A stretch of 64,000 bases of DNA from assembly GCA_963751245.1 (NCBI GenBank), contig CAVVTR010000003.1:1-64000 (forward strand), in the 5' to 3' direction. The DNA is from CAVVTR01 sp963751245. Lineage in GTDB: Bacteria; Acidobacteriota; Thermoanaerobaculia; Thermoanaerobaculales; Thermoanaerobaculaceae. The notes below the pieces were generated by a model that was not told where the DNA came from, ran no database searches, and saw only the letters and a list, made by a program, of their open reading frames with translations. The position numbers and the translations under genes are program-made. Of the stretch, positions 35,032 to 45,000 are shown one piece after another; within the stretch, counting starts at the first letter, position 1, and each line of letters starts with the position of its first letter.

Positions 35032-36066
35032 ATGTCTCGCGCAGCGCTGCTCACCTCACTCGTTGCGATCACCCTGGGCCTGGGCGGGGTGGCGGCCGGG
35101 CAGGCCGCCGGCGGCTACCACGTCACCGGGACCATCGCCATCGGCGGCGAGGGCGGCTGGGACTACGTCACCGTGGACCCCTCCGCGCACCGCCTCTACG
35201 TCAGCCACGCCACCCGGGTCGAGGTCGTCGACACCAGGACCGGCACGGTGACCGGCGCCATCCCGGACACCCCCGGCGTCCACGGCATCGCCCTCGCGCC
35301 GGCGCTGGGCCGCGGCTACATCTCCGACGGCCGCGCCGACGCCGTCACCGTCTTCGACCTCGACACGCTGAAGACCCTCGCGACGGTGAAGGTCACCGGC
35401 GCCAACCCCGACGCCATCGTCTTCGAGCCTCTCACCCGGCGCGTCTTCACCTTCAACGGGAGGGGGCGCAACGTCACCGCCATCGACACGGCCACCGACC
35501 AGGTCGTCGGCACCATCGACGTCGGCGCCAAGCCCGAGTTTGCCGTCGCCGACGGCCGCGGGACGGTGTTCGTCAACCTCGAGGACACGAGCATGCTCGC
35601 CGCCATCGACGCGAAGACCCTCGAGGTCAAGGCGCGCTGGCCCCTCGCGCCGGGGGAGGAGCCCACCGGGCTCGCCATGGACGTCGAGCACCGGCGGCTG
35701 TTCTCGGTGTGCGGAAACGGCCTCATGGTGATCAGCGACGCAGACGCCGGCCGCGTCGTGGCCACCGCGCCCATCGGCCGCGGCGTGGACGGCGCGGCGT
35801 TCGACCCGGCCACCGGGGACGCCTTCGCCTCCGCCGGGGAAGGCCTCCTCACCGTCGTCCACGAGGACACCCCCGGGACGTTCACGGTTGCCGGCACGGT
35901 GACCACCCGGCGCGGCGCCCGCACCGTGGCCCTCGACCCCGCGACCCACCGCCTCTACCTCCCGACCGCGCGCTTCGGACCGCCGCCGTCCCCCACGCCG
36001 GACCATCCCCGCCGGCGGCCGGCGATCCTCCCCGGCACCTTCGAGGTGCTCGTCGTGGGCCGGTAG
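35032..36066 (+). CDS. Secreted YncE-like beta-propeller protein
   Basis: 344 residues. A signal peptide (SRAALLTSLVAITLGLGGVAAGQA) precedes seven-bladed YVTN/NHL-like repeats, each with the pattern of a short strand pair such as VTVDPSAHRLYVSHAT, IDTATDQVVGTIDVG, and FDPATGDAFAS. Such exported propellers act as binding platforms; no catalytic residues are seen. ATG 35032 has GAGGAGG six bases upstream. Its stop TAG (36064-36066) directly abuts the stop of the convergent GCS2-M20 gene, with no base between. Confidence 0.85.
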   Translation: MSRAALLTSLVAITLGLGGVAAGQAAGGYHVTGTIAIGGEGGWDYVTVDPSAHRLYVSHATRVEVVDTRTGTVTGAIPDTPGVHGIALAPALGRGYISDGRADAVTVFDLDTLKTLATVKVTGANPDAIVFEPLTRRVFTFNGRGRNVTAIDTATDQVVGTIDVGAKPEFAVADGRGTVFVNLEDTSMLAAIDAKTLEVKARWPLAPGEEPTGLAMDVEHRRLFSVCGNGLMVISDADAGRVVATAPIGRGVDGAAFDPATGDAFASAGEGLLTVVHEDTPGTFTVAGTVTTRRGARTVALDPATHRLYLPTARFGPPPSPTPDHPRRRPAILPGTFEVLVVGR

Positions 36067-38928
36067 TCAGGAACGACGCCCCACCGCCGGGGGACCCGGC
36101 GGCAGGGACGCGGCGAAGGCGTCGAGGACCTCGAGGTACGGCCGGATGGAGGGGATGAAGTGGCGCTCGCTGCGGCTGTGGGGGCCGATTCCGCTCTGGC
36201 CCCACACCACCGCGTTGCCTCCCGGGGCGAAGCGCGCCGACGTGCCGGCCAGCTTGCGCCCCACTCCGGGGGGACACCCGCCGACCCGCTCCACCGCGGT
36301 CAGCAGCAGCGCCAGCAGGGGGTTGTCCGGCGGACAGGCCACGCCGCCCTCCACCACCTCCGCGACCAGCTCGACCCCGTGGCGCCCGGCGATCTCCCCG
36401 AGCGCGGCGACGAGGCGCTCGGCGTCGTCGGCGGGGATCGGGCGCACCTCCAGGCCGAGGTTGCCGGTCCCGGCGGAGATGTTGTAGACGCCGACCTCGC
36501 CGACGTTGAGGAAGGGGAACGTGGCCGTGCTCCGCCACCCGTCGGGTGCCTCCAGCGTGAGCAGCCCTCCGAGCCGCTCCTCGAGCTCGGCGCGCACGGC
36601 GACGAGACGCCCCACGAGGTCCACCGGCCGCCCGGCGAACCCCGTGTGGGTCCGCTCGCCGTGGGCCACGAAGCGGACCCGCACCACGCCGCGGTTGGCC
36701 ACGCACACCTCGCCGAGACGCTCGTCGCCGCCTTCTCCGGTCCGCTCCCCCACCAGCATCAGCTCCGGCCTCCAGCCCCGTTCCGCGGCGAGGTCGCGGA
36801 GCAGGTGGGGGGTCCCGAACGGCTCCCGCTCCCCGTTCTCCTCGTTGCCCACGAGCATCATCGACACCGGCGGCCAGGGCGGGCCCGCCCGGCGGCGCCG
36901 CAGCATCCACTCCACGTTGGTGGCCACGACGGTCTTCATGTCGGCGCTGCCGCGCCCCCACAGGTAGTCCCCCTCGACGTGCGGCTCGAACTGGCTGTCG
37001 TTGGGCTCGGGACGGACCACGTCGAAGTGCCCGGAAAGCACGACGGGAGCGAGCAACGCCCCGGGAAACCCCGCGACGAGGGCCGGGTAGCGGCCCGTCT
37101 CCCACAGGCGCACCTCGAGGCCCGCCTCCTGCAAGGTGCCGGCAAGGAAGCGGGCGCAGCGTTCCACCTCGCCGAGGCGCTCGTCGGCGCAGTTGGTCAC
37201 CGACGGAATGCGGATCAGCTCCACCGCCAGACGGACCACGGACGCGACCTCGCCGTCCGCCACCGCCGTGACGTCCGCCGGCGCCGGCGCCGCCGCGCGG
37301 ACCGGCAGCGCGGCGTTCTCCCGGGTCCAGGCCTCGAACGGCACGGTGAGCTCGCCGAGCTTCCCCGCCTCCTCTCCGAGCTCGTGGCGCGCCTCCACCA
37401 CCGCCGCCGTCTCCCGCGCCACCCGCTCGCGCTCCCCGGCGATCCACTCGAGCACGAGCCCTGGGGCCACCACCGGATCCCCCAGCAGGGTGCGCCGGGA
37501 CGCCCGCATGCGCTGCTCGAGCCAGAGGCGGAGGCGCTGGGCGGGGTTCGCCGCCCCCTCCGCCATGGCCCGGACCGGCTCCAGCGCCTCCTCCCAGCCC
37601 AGCGCGGCGGCGAGCTCCCGGAGGTCCTCGAGGACGGCCGCCAGCCACTCGCGCATGGGCACGACCTCCCCGCTCCAGGGGTGCTCGACCACCGCGTCGA
37701 GCCCCCGCCTGGCCGCCGCTTCCTCGTTCCGCCGCGCCCGCCCGATGTCCGCGGCGTCGTAACGGAAGCCCGCGCCGTAGGCGGGGTCCGCGTAGATGCG
37801 CAGGACGAGCAGCTGCTTGAGGACGGTCCTGGCGACGGCGAGCTCCAGCGAGCCCCCGCCCTCGTCGGTGCGCACCTCGACCCGGGTCATGGGCAGGTCC
37901 ACCAGGGCGCACAGGTTCTCGATCACCAGCGCCTGCTCGGCGACGGCCAGGTCGGGGTGCTCGTCGCTGGCGTAGATGCCCCGACGGTACAGCTCGGCGA
38001 GCTGCTCGGAGGTGGTGCGGACGATGAGGTTGATGGGGTCCACGTCGGAGCGGGCGCGCACGGGCGTCCAGTTGTTCGCCCCGAAGCGGACGCCCCGGCG
38101 CACCAGGTCGGTGGAGAGGCGCAGGTAGTCCGGGTAGCTCGCGTACAGCCCCGGTACGTCGAGCTCCGGGGGGTTGGGGAAGGTGAGCAACCGGTTGGAG
38201 TCGTTGGCGGTCAGCACGATCTCGCTGCGCCCCCCGGAGGTGGCGGCGGCCAGCGGCGTCGACGCGGAGACCGCGATGAACAGGGGGCAGAACGGCCGCA
38301 GCAGGCGGGCGGCGCGGATCATGGCGTCGTTGCGGAAGTCGGCCACCCCGCGTCCCTCGCGCCGGCCCCGGGGGAGGTGGATGAAGTCCCAGGCCAGGAG
38401 CGGTTCGGGCAGCGAGTGGTTGGAGTGGATGCCGGCGGTCGCCAGGCGCGATCCGAACAGCTCGACGCAGCGCGCCAGGTAGCGGCGCTTGGCCAGGCTC
38501 CACCCCGCCGGGATGCTGTCGCGGTCCACGACGGTGCGGTGGGGGATGTTGCCGTGGAGGGCGAGGAGGCGGTGGCCGGCCGACAGGCCCAGCTCGAACA
38601 GGACGTCGGTGAGCACGCCCTCCAGGACGGCGGCCTCGAACGCCGGTCCGCGCACGTCGTAGTAGGGGCGGGTGGCGAACTCGACCATCCAGTGGAACAC
38701 CTCCCGCTGGACCCGGCTGCGCGCCCAGGCCGGAATGCGCTCCTCCACCAGCACGTCGGCCAGCGAGCGGCGTCCGGGGCCGAAGCCGACCAGGCCCACC
38801 GGCGCCAGGCGCTCGTCGAGGACGTTGAACTCGACCTCGAGACCGCAGGTCCCCGCCTCGAAGCGGTCCTTGACCGCGACCTCGACGGCGAGCTGGAGCT
38901 TCTCGGCGAAGCGGCCCCAGTCAGCCAT
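36067..38928 (-). CDS. GCS2-like carboxylate-amine ligase fused to M20 metallopeptidase, 953 aa
   Basis: N-terminal half (about 1-530): a glutamate-cysteine-ligase-2-like domain, with GLEVEFNVLDE near the start, HGNIPHRTV, HSNHSLPEPLLAWDF, SNRLLTFPNPPELD, and VEVRTDEGGGSLEL. Such domains join a glutamate-type carboxylate to an amine using ATP. C-terminal half (about 555-953): an M20 peptidase with the zinc residues and catalytic pair visible: GHFDVV, GRGSADMKT, GNEENGE, GERTG, and a late His in SERHFIPSI. So one protein may both form and cut an amide bond, or edit a product. No stop or start signal separates the halves. The adjoining upstream gene on the same strand is an aminotransferase. 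The real substrate is not known. ATG 38928. Confidence 0.82.
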   Translation of the reverse strand: MADWGRFAEKLQLAVEVAVKDRFEAGTCGLEVEFNVLDERLAPVGLVGFGPGRRSLADVLVEERIPAWARSRVQREVFHWMVEFATRPYYDVRGPAFEAAVLEGVLTDVLFELGLSAGHRLLALHGNIPHRTVVDRDSIPAGWSLAKRRYLARCVELFGSRLATAGIHSNHSLPEPLLAWDFIHLPRGRREGRGVADFRNDAMIRAARLLRPFCPLFIAVSASTPLAAATSGGRSEIVLTANDSNRLLTFPNPPELDVPGLYASYPDYLRLSTDLVRRGVRFGANNWTPVRARSDVDPINLIVRTTSEQLAELYRRGIYASDEHPDLAVAEQALVIENLCALVDLPMTRVEVRTDEGGGSLELAVARTVLKQLLVLRIYADPAYGAGFRYDAADIGRARRNEEAAARRGLDAVVEHPWSGEVVPMREWLAAVLEDLRELAAALGWEEALEPVRAMAEGAANPAQRLRLWLEQRMRASRRTLLGDPVVAPGLVLEWIAGERERVARETAAVVEARHELGEEAGKLGELTVPFEAWTRENAALPVRAAAPAPADVTAVADGEVASVVRLAVELIRIPSVTNCADERLGEVERCARFLAGTLQEAGLEVRLWETGRYPALVAGFPGALLAPVVLSGHFDVVRPEPNDSQFEPHVEGDYLWGRGSADMKTVVATNVEWMLRRRRAGPPWPPVSMMLVGNEENGEREPFGTPHLLRDLAAERGWRPELMLVGERTGEGGDERLGEVCVANRGVVRVRFVAHGERTHTGFAGRPVDLVGRLVAVRAELEERLGGLLTLEAPDGWRSTATFPFLNVGEVGVYNISAGTGNLGLEVRPIPADDAERLVAALGEIAGRHGVELVAEVVEGGVACPPDNPLLALLLTAVERVGGCPPGVGRKLAGTSARFAPGGNAVVWGQSGIGPHSRSERHFIPSIRPYLEVLDAFAASLPPGPPAVGRRS

Positions 38929-38955
38929 CGCGCCCCCGCGCCGCGCCGCCCGGCC

Positions 38956-40263
38956 TCACAGCGCCTCCAGCGCCTGCCACAGGCGGTCGGCCGCCCGCGC
39001 CGTGACTTGCGGTTCCAAGGCGTAGGAGAAGCGGATCCAGCGCGCCCCCCACGCGCTGAAGTAGACGCCGGGGACGACGGCGAGGCCGTTCCGCTCCGCC
39101 AGGTAGGCGCCCATCTGGGCCGAGTCCGCCATGCCGGCGCGGTCCATCCAGCGCCCCACGTCGATGAACGCGTAGTATCCCTGTCCGGCCACGTGGGACA
39201 CGCCCCAGCGGGCAAGCCGCTCGCGCAGCACCCGCCGGCTCTCGTTGGTGGGCGCCACGATGGGCCGGCACGCCTCCGCGAAGCCCATCCGGTACGCGGC
39301 GATGGCCACGGCCTGGCTGTGGAACGACGGGATCACCCCGTGGGAGGCCCGGCTCTGCGCGAGCCGGACCACCCGCTCGGAGGCCAGCAGGTGCGCGTTG
39401 CGCACGTTGCTCGCCCCGAGGGACTTGGTGATGCCGTCGAGGACGATGCAGCGCTCACGCTCCTCGCCGCTGAGCTCGCGCAGCATGGCGTTGAGGTCGA
39501 AGGGGCGCTCGTCGGTCACCCAGTGGTAGATCCAGTCGAAGATCACGAACGGCACGCCCGCGGCGAAGGCGGCGCGGGCGAGGGCGATCTGCTCCGCCAG
39601 CGGCTGCAGGCGTCCGGTGGGGTTGTCGGGGCTGGTAACGACCAGCGCCGCCACCTTGCGGCCGTCCAGCCGCGCCGCGGCCTCCACGCACTCGCGCACG
39701 GCCCCAGGCGTGATCGCCCACCCCGCGCGCTCCTCCCCCGGCGCCAGCATCACGTTGGCGCCGACCTCGTAGGGACCCCAGTTGTACGAGATCCACGGTA
39801 CCCGGCTGGTGACCACGAAGTCGCCACGCCGCCCGAAGCCGAGGATCTGGACCGCCTCGTAGGCCTTGAGGAGGGCGTCGCGCCCGCCCTGGGCGGCGAG
39901 GACGTTGGCGGGGCCCCAGCCGGAGGCGGCGTCCAGGCCCCAGTACGGTCCGGCCACCGCGGCGCGGAACGCCTGGCACCCGAACGGCTGGTCGTAGGCG
40001 GTGCCGTGCTCCTTCTGCAGCGCGTGGGCGGCGTCGAGGAGCGCCTCCGGGACTCCCGGGAGGCTGGCGCCGCCGTCGCCCTGGCTGGCGTCGAAGACCT
40101 CGCCGTCCGGCAGCGCACGCCGGTAGACCGCGAGGGCGTCGCGGATCTCGAACATGCGGCTGCCGGGGATCGGCGCCATGGTGGCGAGGCTCGGGTCGAG
40201 ACCCGCCAGGCGCTCGCGGTCCACCACCGCCACCGGTCCGGTGCTCAGGGCCTCGCTGGACAT
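38956..40263 (-). CDS. Class I/II PLP aminotransferase next to the ligase-peptidase fusion
   Basis: 435 residues of fold-type I. Visible marks are ASQGDGGASLPG near the start, VVTSPDNPTGRLQPL, an Asp in FVIFDWIYHW, PLP lysine in VLDGITKSLGASN, and the carboxylate-binding Arg in WIRFSYAL. It is not close enough to AspC, HisC or DapL to name. ATG 40263 has GGGGGG five bases upstream. The 27-bp gap to the GCS2-like/M20 gene implies one transcript: an aminotransferase plus an amide-forming/amide-cutting enzyme, perhaps handling a gamma-glutamylated or amidated amino acid. That pathway idea is inference. Confidence 0.82.
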   Translation of the reverse strand: MSSEALSTGPVAVVDRERLAGLDPSLATMAPIPGSRMFEIRDALAVYRRALPDGEVFDASQGDGGASLPGVPEALLDAAHALQKEHGTAYDQPFGCQAFRAAVAGPYWGLDAASGWGPANVLAAQGGRDALLKAYEAVQILGFGRRGDFVVTSRVPWISYNWGPYEVGANVMLAPGEERAGWAITPGAVRECVEAAARLDGRKVAALVVTSPDNPTGRLQPLAEQIALARAAFAAGVPFVIFDWIYHWVTDERPFDLNAMLRELSGEERERCIVLDGITKSLGASNVRNAHLLASERVVRLAQSRASHGVIPSFHSQAVAIAAYRMGFAEACRPIVAPTNESRRVLRERLARWGVSHVAGQGYYAFIDVGRWMDRAGMADSAQMGAYLAERNGLAVVPGVYFSAWGARWIRFSYALEPQVTARAADRLWQALEAL

Positions 40264-40403
40264 CCCGTCCCCCCTTCGGGTCCCCCGGCGGCCGGAGATG
40301 GCCGCCGCTCTGCTCCCTTTGAAACGATGAAGCCAGCGTACCGCCGCTTTGTTCCCCTCTCAAGGCGGAGCGCCGCCGCCGGGCGCCGCCGCGGCGGCCG
40401 GGA

Positions 40404-40409
40404 TAGCAT
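40404..40409 (+). promoter_or_regulatory. -10-like box of the glycosyltransferase gene (leaderless type)
   Basis: TAGCAT, six bases before GTG 40416. GGGAGG abuts the start too closely to act as a ribosome site. Confidence 0.5.
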
Positions 40410-40415
40410 CGGGAG

Positions 40416-41687
40416 GTGCGCATCCTCTTCCTGGCCGACCGCCTCTCCCTGCGCGGCGGGGCGGACCACCACCTGCGGCAGGTCATCGCCGCGGCGGCGG
40501 CCGCCGGCCACCGGGTGACGCTGGCCTGCGGCCGCGCCGAGCCGGGCGTCGGGCCTCCGGCCGGGGTGTCCCTGGTGCGCCTGCGCGGACTGGCCGCGCG
40601 CGCCGCCTCCGCCGCCCGCCTGACCGGCCTCGACGCCCTCCTCGCCGGTCACGACGTGGTGCACGCGCAGAACGTGATGAACCCGGTGGCGCTGGCCGCC
40701 GCGACCGCCGCGGGCCGGGCGGTGGTCACCGTGCAGGACCACCGGGTGCTGTGCCCCGGTCCGGGAAAGACGCTCCCGGACGGGTCGCGGTGCCGCGTGG
40801 CCATGGACGAGGCGGCGTGCGCCGCCTGCCTGCCCGGCGTCGCGTACCGCGAGGAAATGCTCGCCCTCACGCGGGCCCGGCTCGAGGCGCTGCGCGGCGC
40901 CCGGCTCGTGGTGCTGTCGGACTACATGGCCCGCGAGCTCGCCGCCGCGGACCTGCCGGGCGCCCGGGTGCTGCCGCCCTGGGTGACGCCGGGCCCTCCC
41001 CGCGCGAGGCCCGGGGACGGCCTCCTCCTCGCCGGCCGGATGGTGGCGCACAAGGGCGTCATCGTCGCCTGGCGCGCCTGGCGCCGGGCCGCGACGCCCC
41101 TGCCCCTGCGGGTCGCCGGCAGCGGCCCGCTGGCGGCCGCCATGGACGGCGCCGCGCGGCTGGGCTGGCTGGACCGGGCGGCGCTGCGGCGGGAGCTGCG
41201 CCGCGCCCGGGCGCTGCTGTTCCCCTCGAGGTGGCAGGAGCCGTTCGGCATCCTCGGGGTCGAGGCGCTGGCCGAGGGCACGCCGGTGATCGTCGCGGAC
41301 ACCGGAGGCACCCGGTCCTGGTCCGCCGCCGGCTGCCTGCGGGTCCCGGCGGGCGACGCCGGCGCCATGGCCGAGGCCGTCTCGCGGCTCGCGGCCGACC
41401 CGTCCCTCGCACTGCGCCTCGGCCGCGAGGGGCAGGCCGCCGTGGCCGTCGTCTTCTCCCGGCGGCTCATCGAGCCCCGCCTCCTCGCCCTCTACGAGGC
41501 CGCCGCCCGCGCGGAGCCTAGCCCCGCCGGCGGGGGCGTGGAGGCCGAACGCCGCCGCCGGCAGCAGCACCACGGGATTCAGCACGAGAGCTCCGGGGCC
41601 ATTCGGCGGTGCGGGAGCGCAGAGACCTCGCGGGCCGTGAACCGGCATGGGAAGTTGAGGGGAACCCCCGCCCACCCCGCGGGCTGA
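40416..41687 (+). CDS. Glycosyltransferase family 4-like
   Basis: GT-B glycosyltransferase, two Rossmann halves. The N-terminal half opens RILFLADRLSLRGGADHHL; the C-terminal half has LLLAGRMVAHKGV, GSGPL and the nucleotide-sugar site FPSRWQEPFGILGVEALAEGTPVI with the EPFG/E motif. It likely adds a sugar to a lipid or polysaccharide. GTG 40416 follows a TAGCAT box with six bases between. Residues after about 370 (QQHHGIQHESS and on) are unlike the family and the stop codon TGA falls inside a palindrome (41677-41696). The real end may be near 41520, where another frame has TAG; a slip before that point could have lengthened the protein. Confidence 0.82.
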   Translation: MRILFLADRLSLRGGADHHLRQVIAAAAAAGHRVTLACGRAEPGVGPPAGVSLVRLRGLAARAASAARLTGLDALLAGHDVVHAQNVMNPVALAAATAAGRAVVTVQDHRVLCPGPGKTLPDGSRCRVAMDEAACAACLPGVAYREEMLALTRARLEALRGARLVVLSDYMARELAAADLPGARVLPPWVTPGPPRARPGDGLLLAGRMVAHKGVIVAWRAWRRAATPLPLRVAGSGPLAAAMDGAARLGWLDRAALRRELRRARALLFPSRWQEPFGILGVEALAEGTPVIVADTGGTRSWSAAGCLRVPAGDAGAMAEAVSRLAADPSLALRLGREGQAAVAVVFSRRLIEPRLLALYEAAARAEPSPAGGGVEAERRRRQQHHGIQHESSGAIRRCGSAETSRAVNRHGKLRGTPAHPAG

Positions 41688-41696
41688 AGCCCGCGG
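41677..41696. repeat. Perfect 8-bp palindrome over the glycosyltransferase stop
   Basis: CCGCGGGC-TGAA-GCCCGCGG, with the same GGGC-TGAA-GCCC core as 14992-15009. The TGA stop of the glycosyltransferase is the loop itself. It resembles small GGCTGAAGCC palindromes scattered in some GC-rich genomes. Confidence 0.65.
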
Positions 41697-41792
41697 CTAC
41701 GTCTGTCGGCGCGTCTGCACCGTCTCCCAGCGCCCCGGTCGACCGGGCCTTGGCGTCCACTGGTTCAGCCCGTCGCAGATAGGAGAGCCGCT

Positions 41793-41902
41793 CGGTGCCA
41801 CTGGTAACGATTTGAACCCCACCAAGCCTCCACGTCTCTCAGTGCCTCATTCTCCGAGGCGCTGGCAGCACGCTGGGCCACAAATCGTTAGCGGTGGCAC
41901 CG
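41793..41902. repeat. 110-bp element with 22-bp terminal inverted repeats (MITE- or hairpin-like)
   Basis: The ends 41793-41814 and 41881-41902 match in 20 of 22 bases as reverse complements (shared CGGTGCCAC and TAACGATTTG). The 66-bp interior has no open frame. No transposase is in the window and I found no clear target duplication, so it may be a MITE-like relic or a long RNA hairpin. It ends exactly where the 69-bp repeat begins. Confidence 0.65.
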
Positions 41903-41970
41903 TACACCCTCCAAGTTTGCAGGGTTCTCCAGTACCACAGAAAGACCTTCATCACCCCGCTTCCTGCTCC
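41902..41970. repeat. 69-bp dispersed repeat, copy B
   Basis: Ungapped match to 15051-15119, 59 of 69 bases by my count. In both copies the block sits between convergent genes, at the 3' side of an inverted-repeat element, and 120-140 bp from the stop of a minus-strand gene. Confidence 0.75.
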
Positions 41971-42093
41971 GGCCCGCATTCGCTGTACCCACTGCGCCGT
42001 CGCCCGCACCGTACCGCCTCCCAGCGGCGCCCGCCCGCTCGCCCAGCTCCACCCCCCCGTCAATCTTGGCGCCAGCGACGGTGCCGCCGGGGG

Positions 42094-45000
42094 TCAGGAG
42101 GGCTGCGGTACGCCCTCGCCGAGGACACCCTGCACCCACCGCAGCGTCACCTCCGCGACCAGGTAGTCGCGCCGGGCGCGGGCCAGGTTGCCGCGCGCCA
42201 TTGTCAGGTTGAGCTGCGCGTCGTCCACGTCGAGGCGGGTCTTCACGCCGTACTCGTACCCCTTCTCCGCCATGAACAGCAAGCGCTTCGCCTGCTCCGT
42301 GGTCCCCGAGAGCGCCGCCACGATCTCCTCCGACTGCCGCACCGCGTCCACGGCGTTGCGGACCTCCAGGGCGATGGAGTCCCGCAGCCTGGCCTCATCG
42401 AGGCGCAGGGAGGACAGGTCGCTCCTCGCCTGGACCACCTTGCCACGGGTGCGCAGCCCGTCGAAGATGGGGAAGCTCAGGTAGAGGCCCGCGTTCCACG
42501 TCCGCCCTGCGGAGTCGTCGAGACCGGTGTCGATGGTGCGCCGGCCGTACGCCGCCCGCAGGTCCACCCGGGGCTTGTCCCCGGTGCCGGCGATGGTCAC
42601 CAGCTCCTGCGCGACCTGGCGCTGGTGGGTGAGCTCCGCGAGCTCCGGGCGGTTGGCCAGCGCCACCGCCAGCGCGACCTCGTAGGACACCGGCGGCGCC
42701 GGCTCCGCGCCCAGGTCGCCCCGCGCGTCCACGTCGCGGTCCGTCTCGGCGAGGAGGAACGCCAGGCCCTCCCGGGCGGTCCGTACCGCGTTGGCGGTGC
42801 GGATCACATCCGGGCGCGCGTTGGCCACCGCCACCTCGGCGGCGAGCACGTCGTAGTCGGTGGCGGTGCCCGCCGAGTACCGGTTGCGGGCCTCCTCCAG
42901 GTGACGCTCCTTCTGCTGCAGGTTCTCCTCGGCGATGGCCGCCATCTCCTTGGCCAGCAGCACGTCGTAGAACGCCGCCGTCACGTCCCGGCGCACCGCC
43001 TGCCGGAAGCGGCGCAGGTTGTCATCGCCGGTGGCGAGACCCACCTTGGCGGCGCGGATGGCCGCGCCCACCTTTCCCCAGGTGAACACGGCCTGGGAGA
43101 GGCCGAGCTCGGCGGTGGTCACGTCCTGCTGGAAGGAGAAGATGGCGCCGAACTCCGCGGGGATGTCCTTGAAGAAGTCCTGCTGGCTGGCGTCGTACTG
43201 GCGCAGCCCGGCGGCGGTGAGGGTGAGCTGCGGCAGCGCCGCGGCGCGCTCCTCCACGTACTTGCCCGCGAGCCAGCGGCGGTACTCCTCGGCCTTCTGG
43301 ATGTCGCGGTTGCGCTCCGCCGCCATCCTCAGCGCCTCGTCGAGCGTCAGCGTGACGGTGGTCGCAACCCCCGTCGCGGGGACGGCTGCGGGGGCGACCG
43401 GCTGCTGGGCGCGGGCCGGGGCCGCGGCCCCGGCGAGCAGCGCGAGGGCGATCCCGACGGCCGCGGCCCGGGAGGGCTTCGCCGCCCCGGCCACGCGGCG
43501 CTTCAGGCGGACAACGAGGTCGTCGAGGGCCGTGTAGACCACCGGAACCACGAGCAGGGTGAGCAGGGTCGAGGTGATGAGCCCGCCGATGACGGCGCGG
43601 GCCATGGGTGCGCGCATCTCGCCGCCGGACCCCAGCGCGAGGGCCAGCGGGAGCATGCCGAAGATCATCGCGGTGGTGGTCATCATGATGGGCCGCAGCC
43701 GCGTCCGGCCGGCCTCGATGACCGCCGTCCGCCGGTCCATGCCGCGCCTTCGCAGGACCTTGGCGTAGTCCACCAGCAGGATGGCGTTCTTGGTCACCAG
43801 GCCCATGAGCATGATGAGGCCGATGAGGGACATGATGTTGATGGTGTCGCCGGTGAGCAGCAGCATCCCCGCCATGCCCACGATGGACAGGGGGAGGGAC
43901 AGCATGATGGCCAGGGGGTCCATGAACGACTCGAACTGGGCCGCCAGGATCAGATACACAAAGACGATGGCGAGGAGCAGCGCCTCTCCCATGTAGCGGA
44001 ACGACTCCTCCATGGCCTCGTTCTCGCCGGCCAGGACGACGCTGTAGCCCGGCGGCAGGTGCATGCCGGCGGCGACCTCCCTCACCTTCTGCACCGCCGT
44101 GCCGAGGGGAAGCCCGTCCAGGTTGGCCGACACGACCACCTCACGGCTGAGGTCGCGGCGGACGATCTCCGAGGGGGTGGTGGCCGCCTCGTAGCGCGCC
44201 AGGGAACCCAGGGAGACCAGCGCCGGCGCCTGACCCGGCCGGTTGACCACGAGACGCAGCGCCGCCACCTGGGCGATGTCCCGGCGGGAGGCCTCGGGCA
44301 GCCGCAGGCGCACGTCGATGGCGTCGCCGTCCTCGTCCTCGAAGGTGGAGACGGCCTGACCGCCCACGAGCACCCCGAGGGTCCGGGCGACGGCGGCGGA
44401 GCTGAGGCCCGCGTCGGCGGCGCGCTCTCGGTCGATGACGAGGCGGTACTCGGGGCTCTCGTGCTCCAGGGACATCTCCAGGTCCACGATGCCGGGAACG
44501 CCGTAGAGCGCGCCCTTCATCTGCGCGGCGTAGGTCTTGAGCCGGGCCAGGTCCTCGCCCCGGATGCTCGCCTGCAGCGGCTTGCGGCTGTCGAGGTTGC
44601 CGGACTCGGCGAAGGAGGGCACGATCCCGGCGATCGCGACGAGCCGCTCACGCAGCTCCCTCTGGATCTCCTTCTGGGACCGGGCTCGCTCCGCGCGGTC
44701 CTTGAGCTTCACGTAGACGCTGGCGTCGCGCACCGTGCCGGTGTCCCCGGCGCCGATGGAGGCGTAGGTGTGGTCCACCTCGGGGAGGCTGCCGATCGCT
44801 GCCAGCACCACCCCCAGCCGGTTGGTGGTCTCCTCCAGGGAGGCGTCCGGCGCAGTGGAGAAGTTGACCTGGAACTCGCCCTGGTCGGAGGCGGGGAAGA
44901 ACTCGTTCTCGAGCATCCCGAACGCCACGATGCCGCCGAAGAACGCCACGGTGGCGGCGGCCAGCACCGTCTTGCGGTGGTCCAGGGCCCATCCGATGAC

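Larger units (their letters stand above)
41688..42093. other. Convergent intergenic gap carrying dispersed repeat copy B
   Basis: No gene is seen in these 406 bp. They hold a 110-bp element with 22-bp inverted ends (41793-41902) joined directly to the 69-bp repeat (41902-41970). Confidence 0.7.

Noticed and set aside
41804..41822. GGTTCAAATC on the minus strand, like a tRNA T-loop
   Set aside because: The flanking five bases on each side do not pair and no acceptor or anticodon arm is present; the motif belongs to the inverted-repeat element.
14973..42000. CRISPR array or phage island
   Set aside because: Repeats are two in number and 27 kb apart, and no cas, integrase or phage gene is present anywhere in the window.
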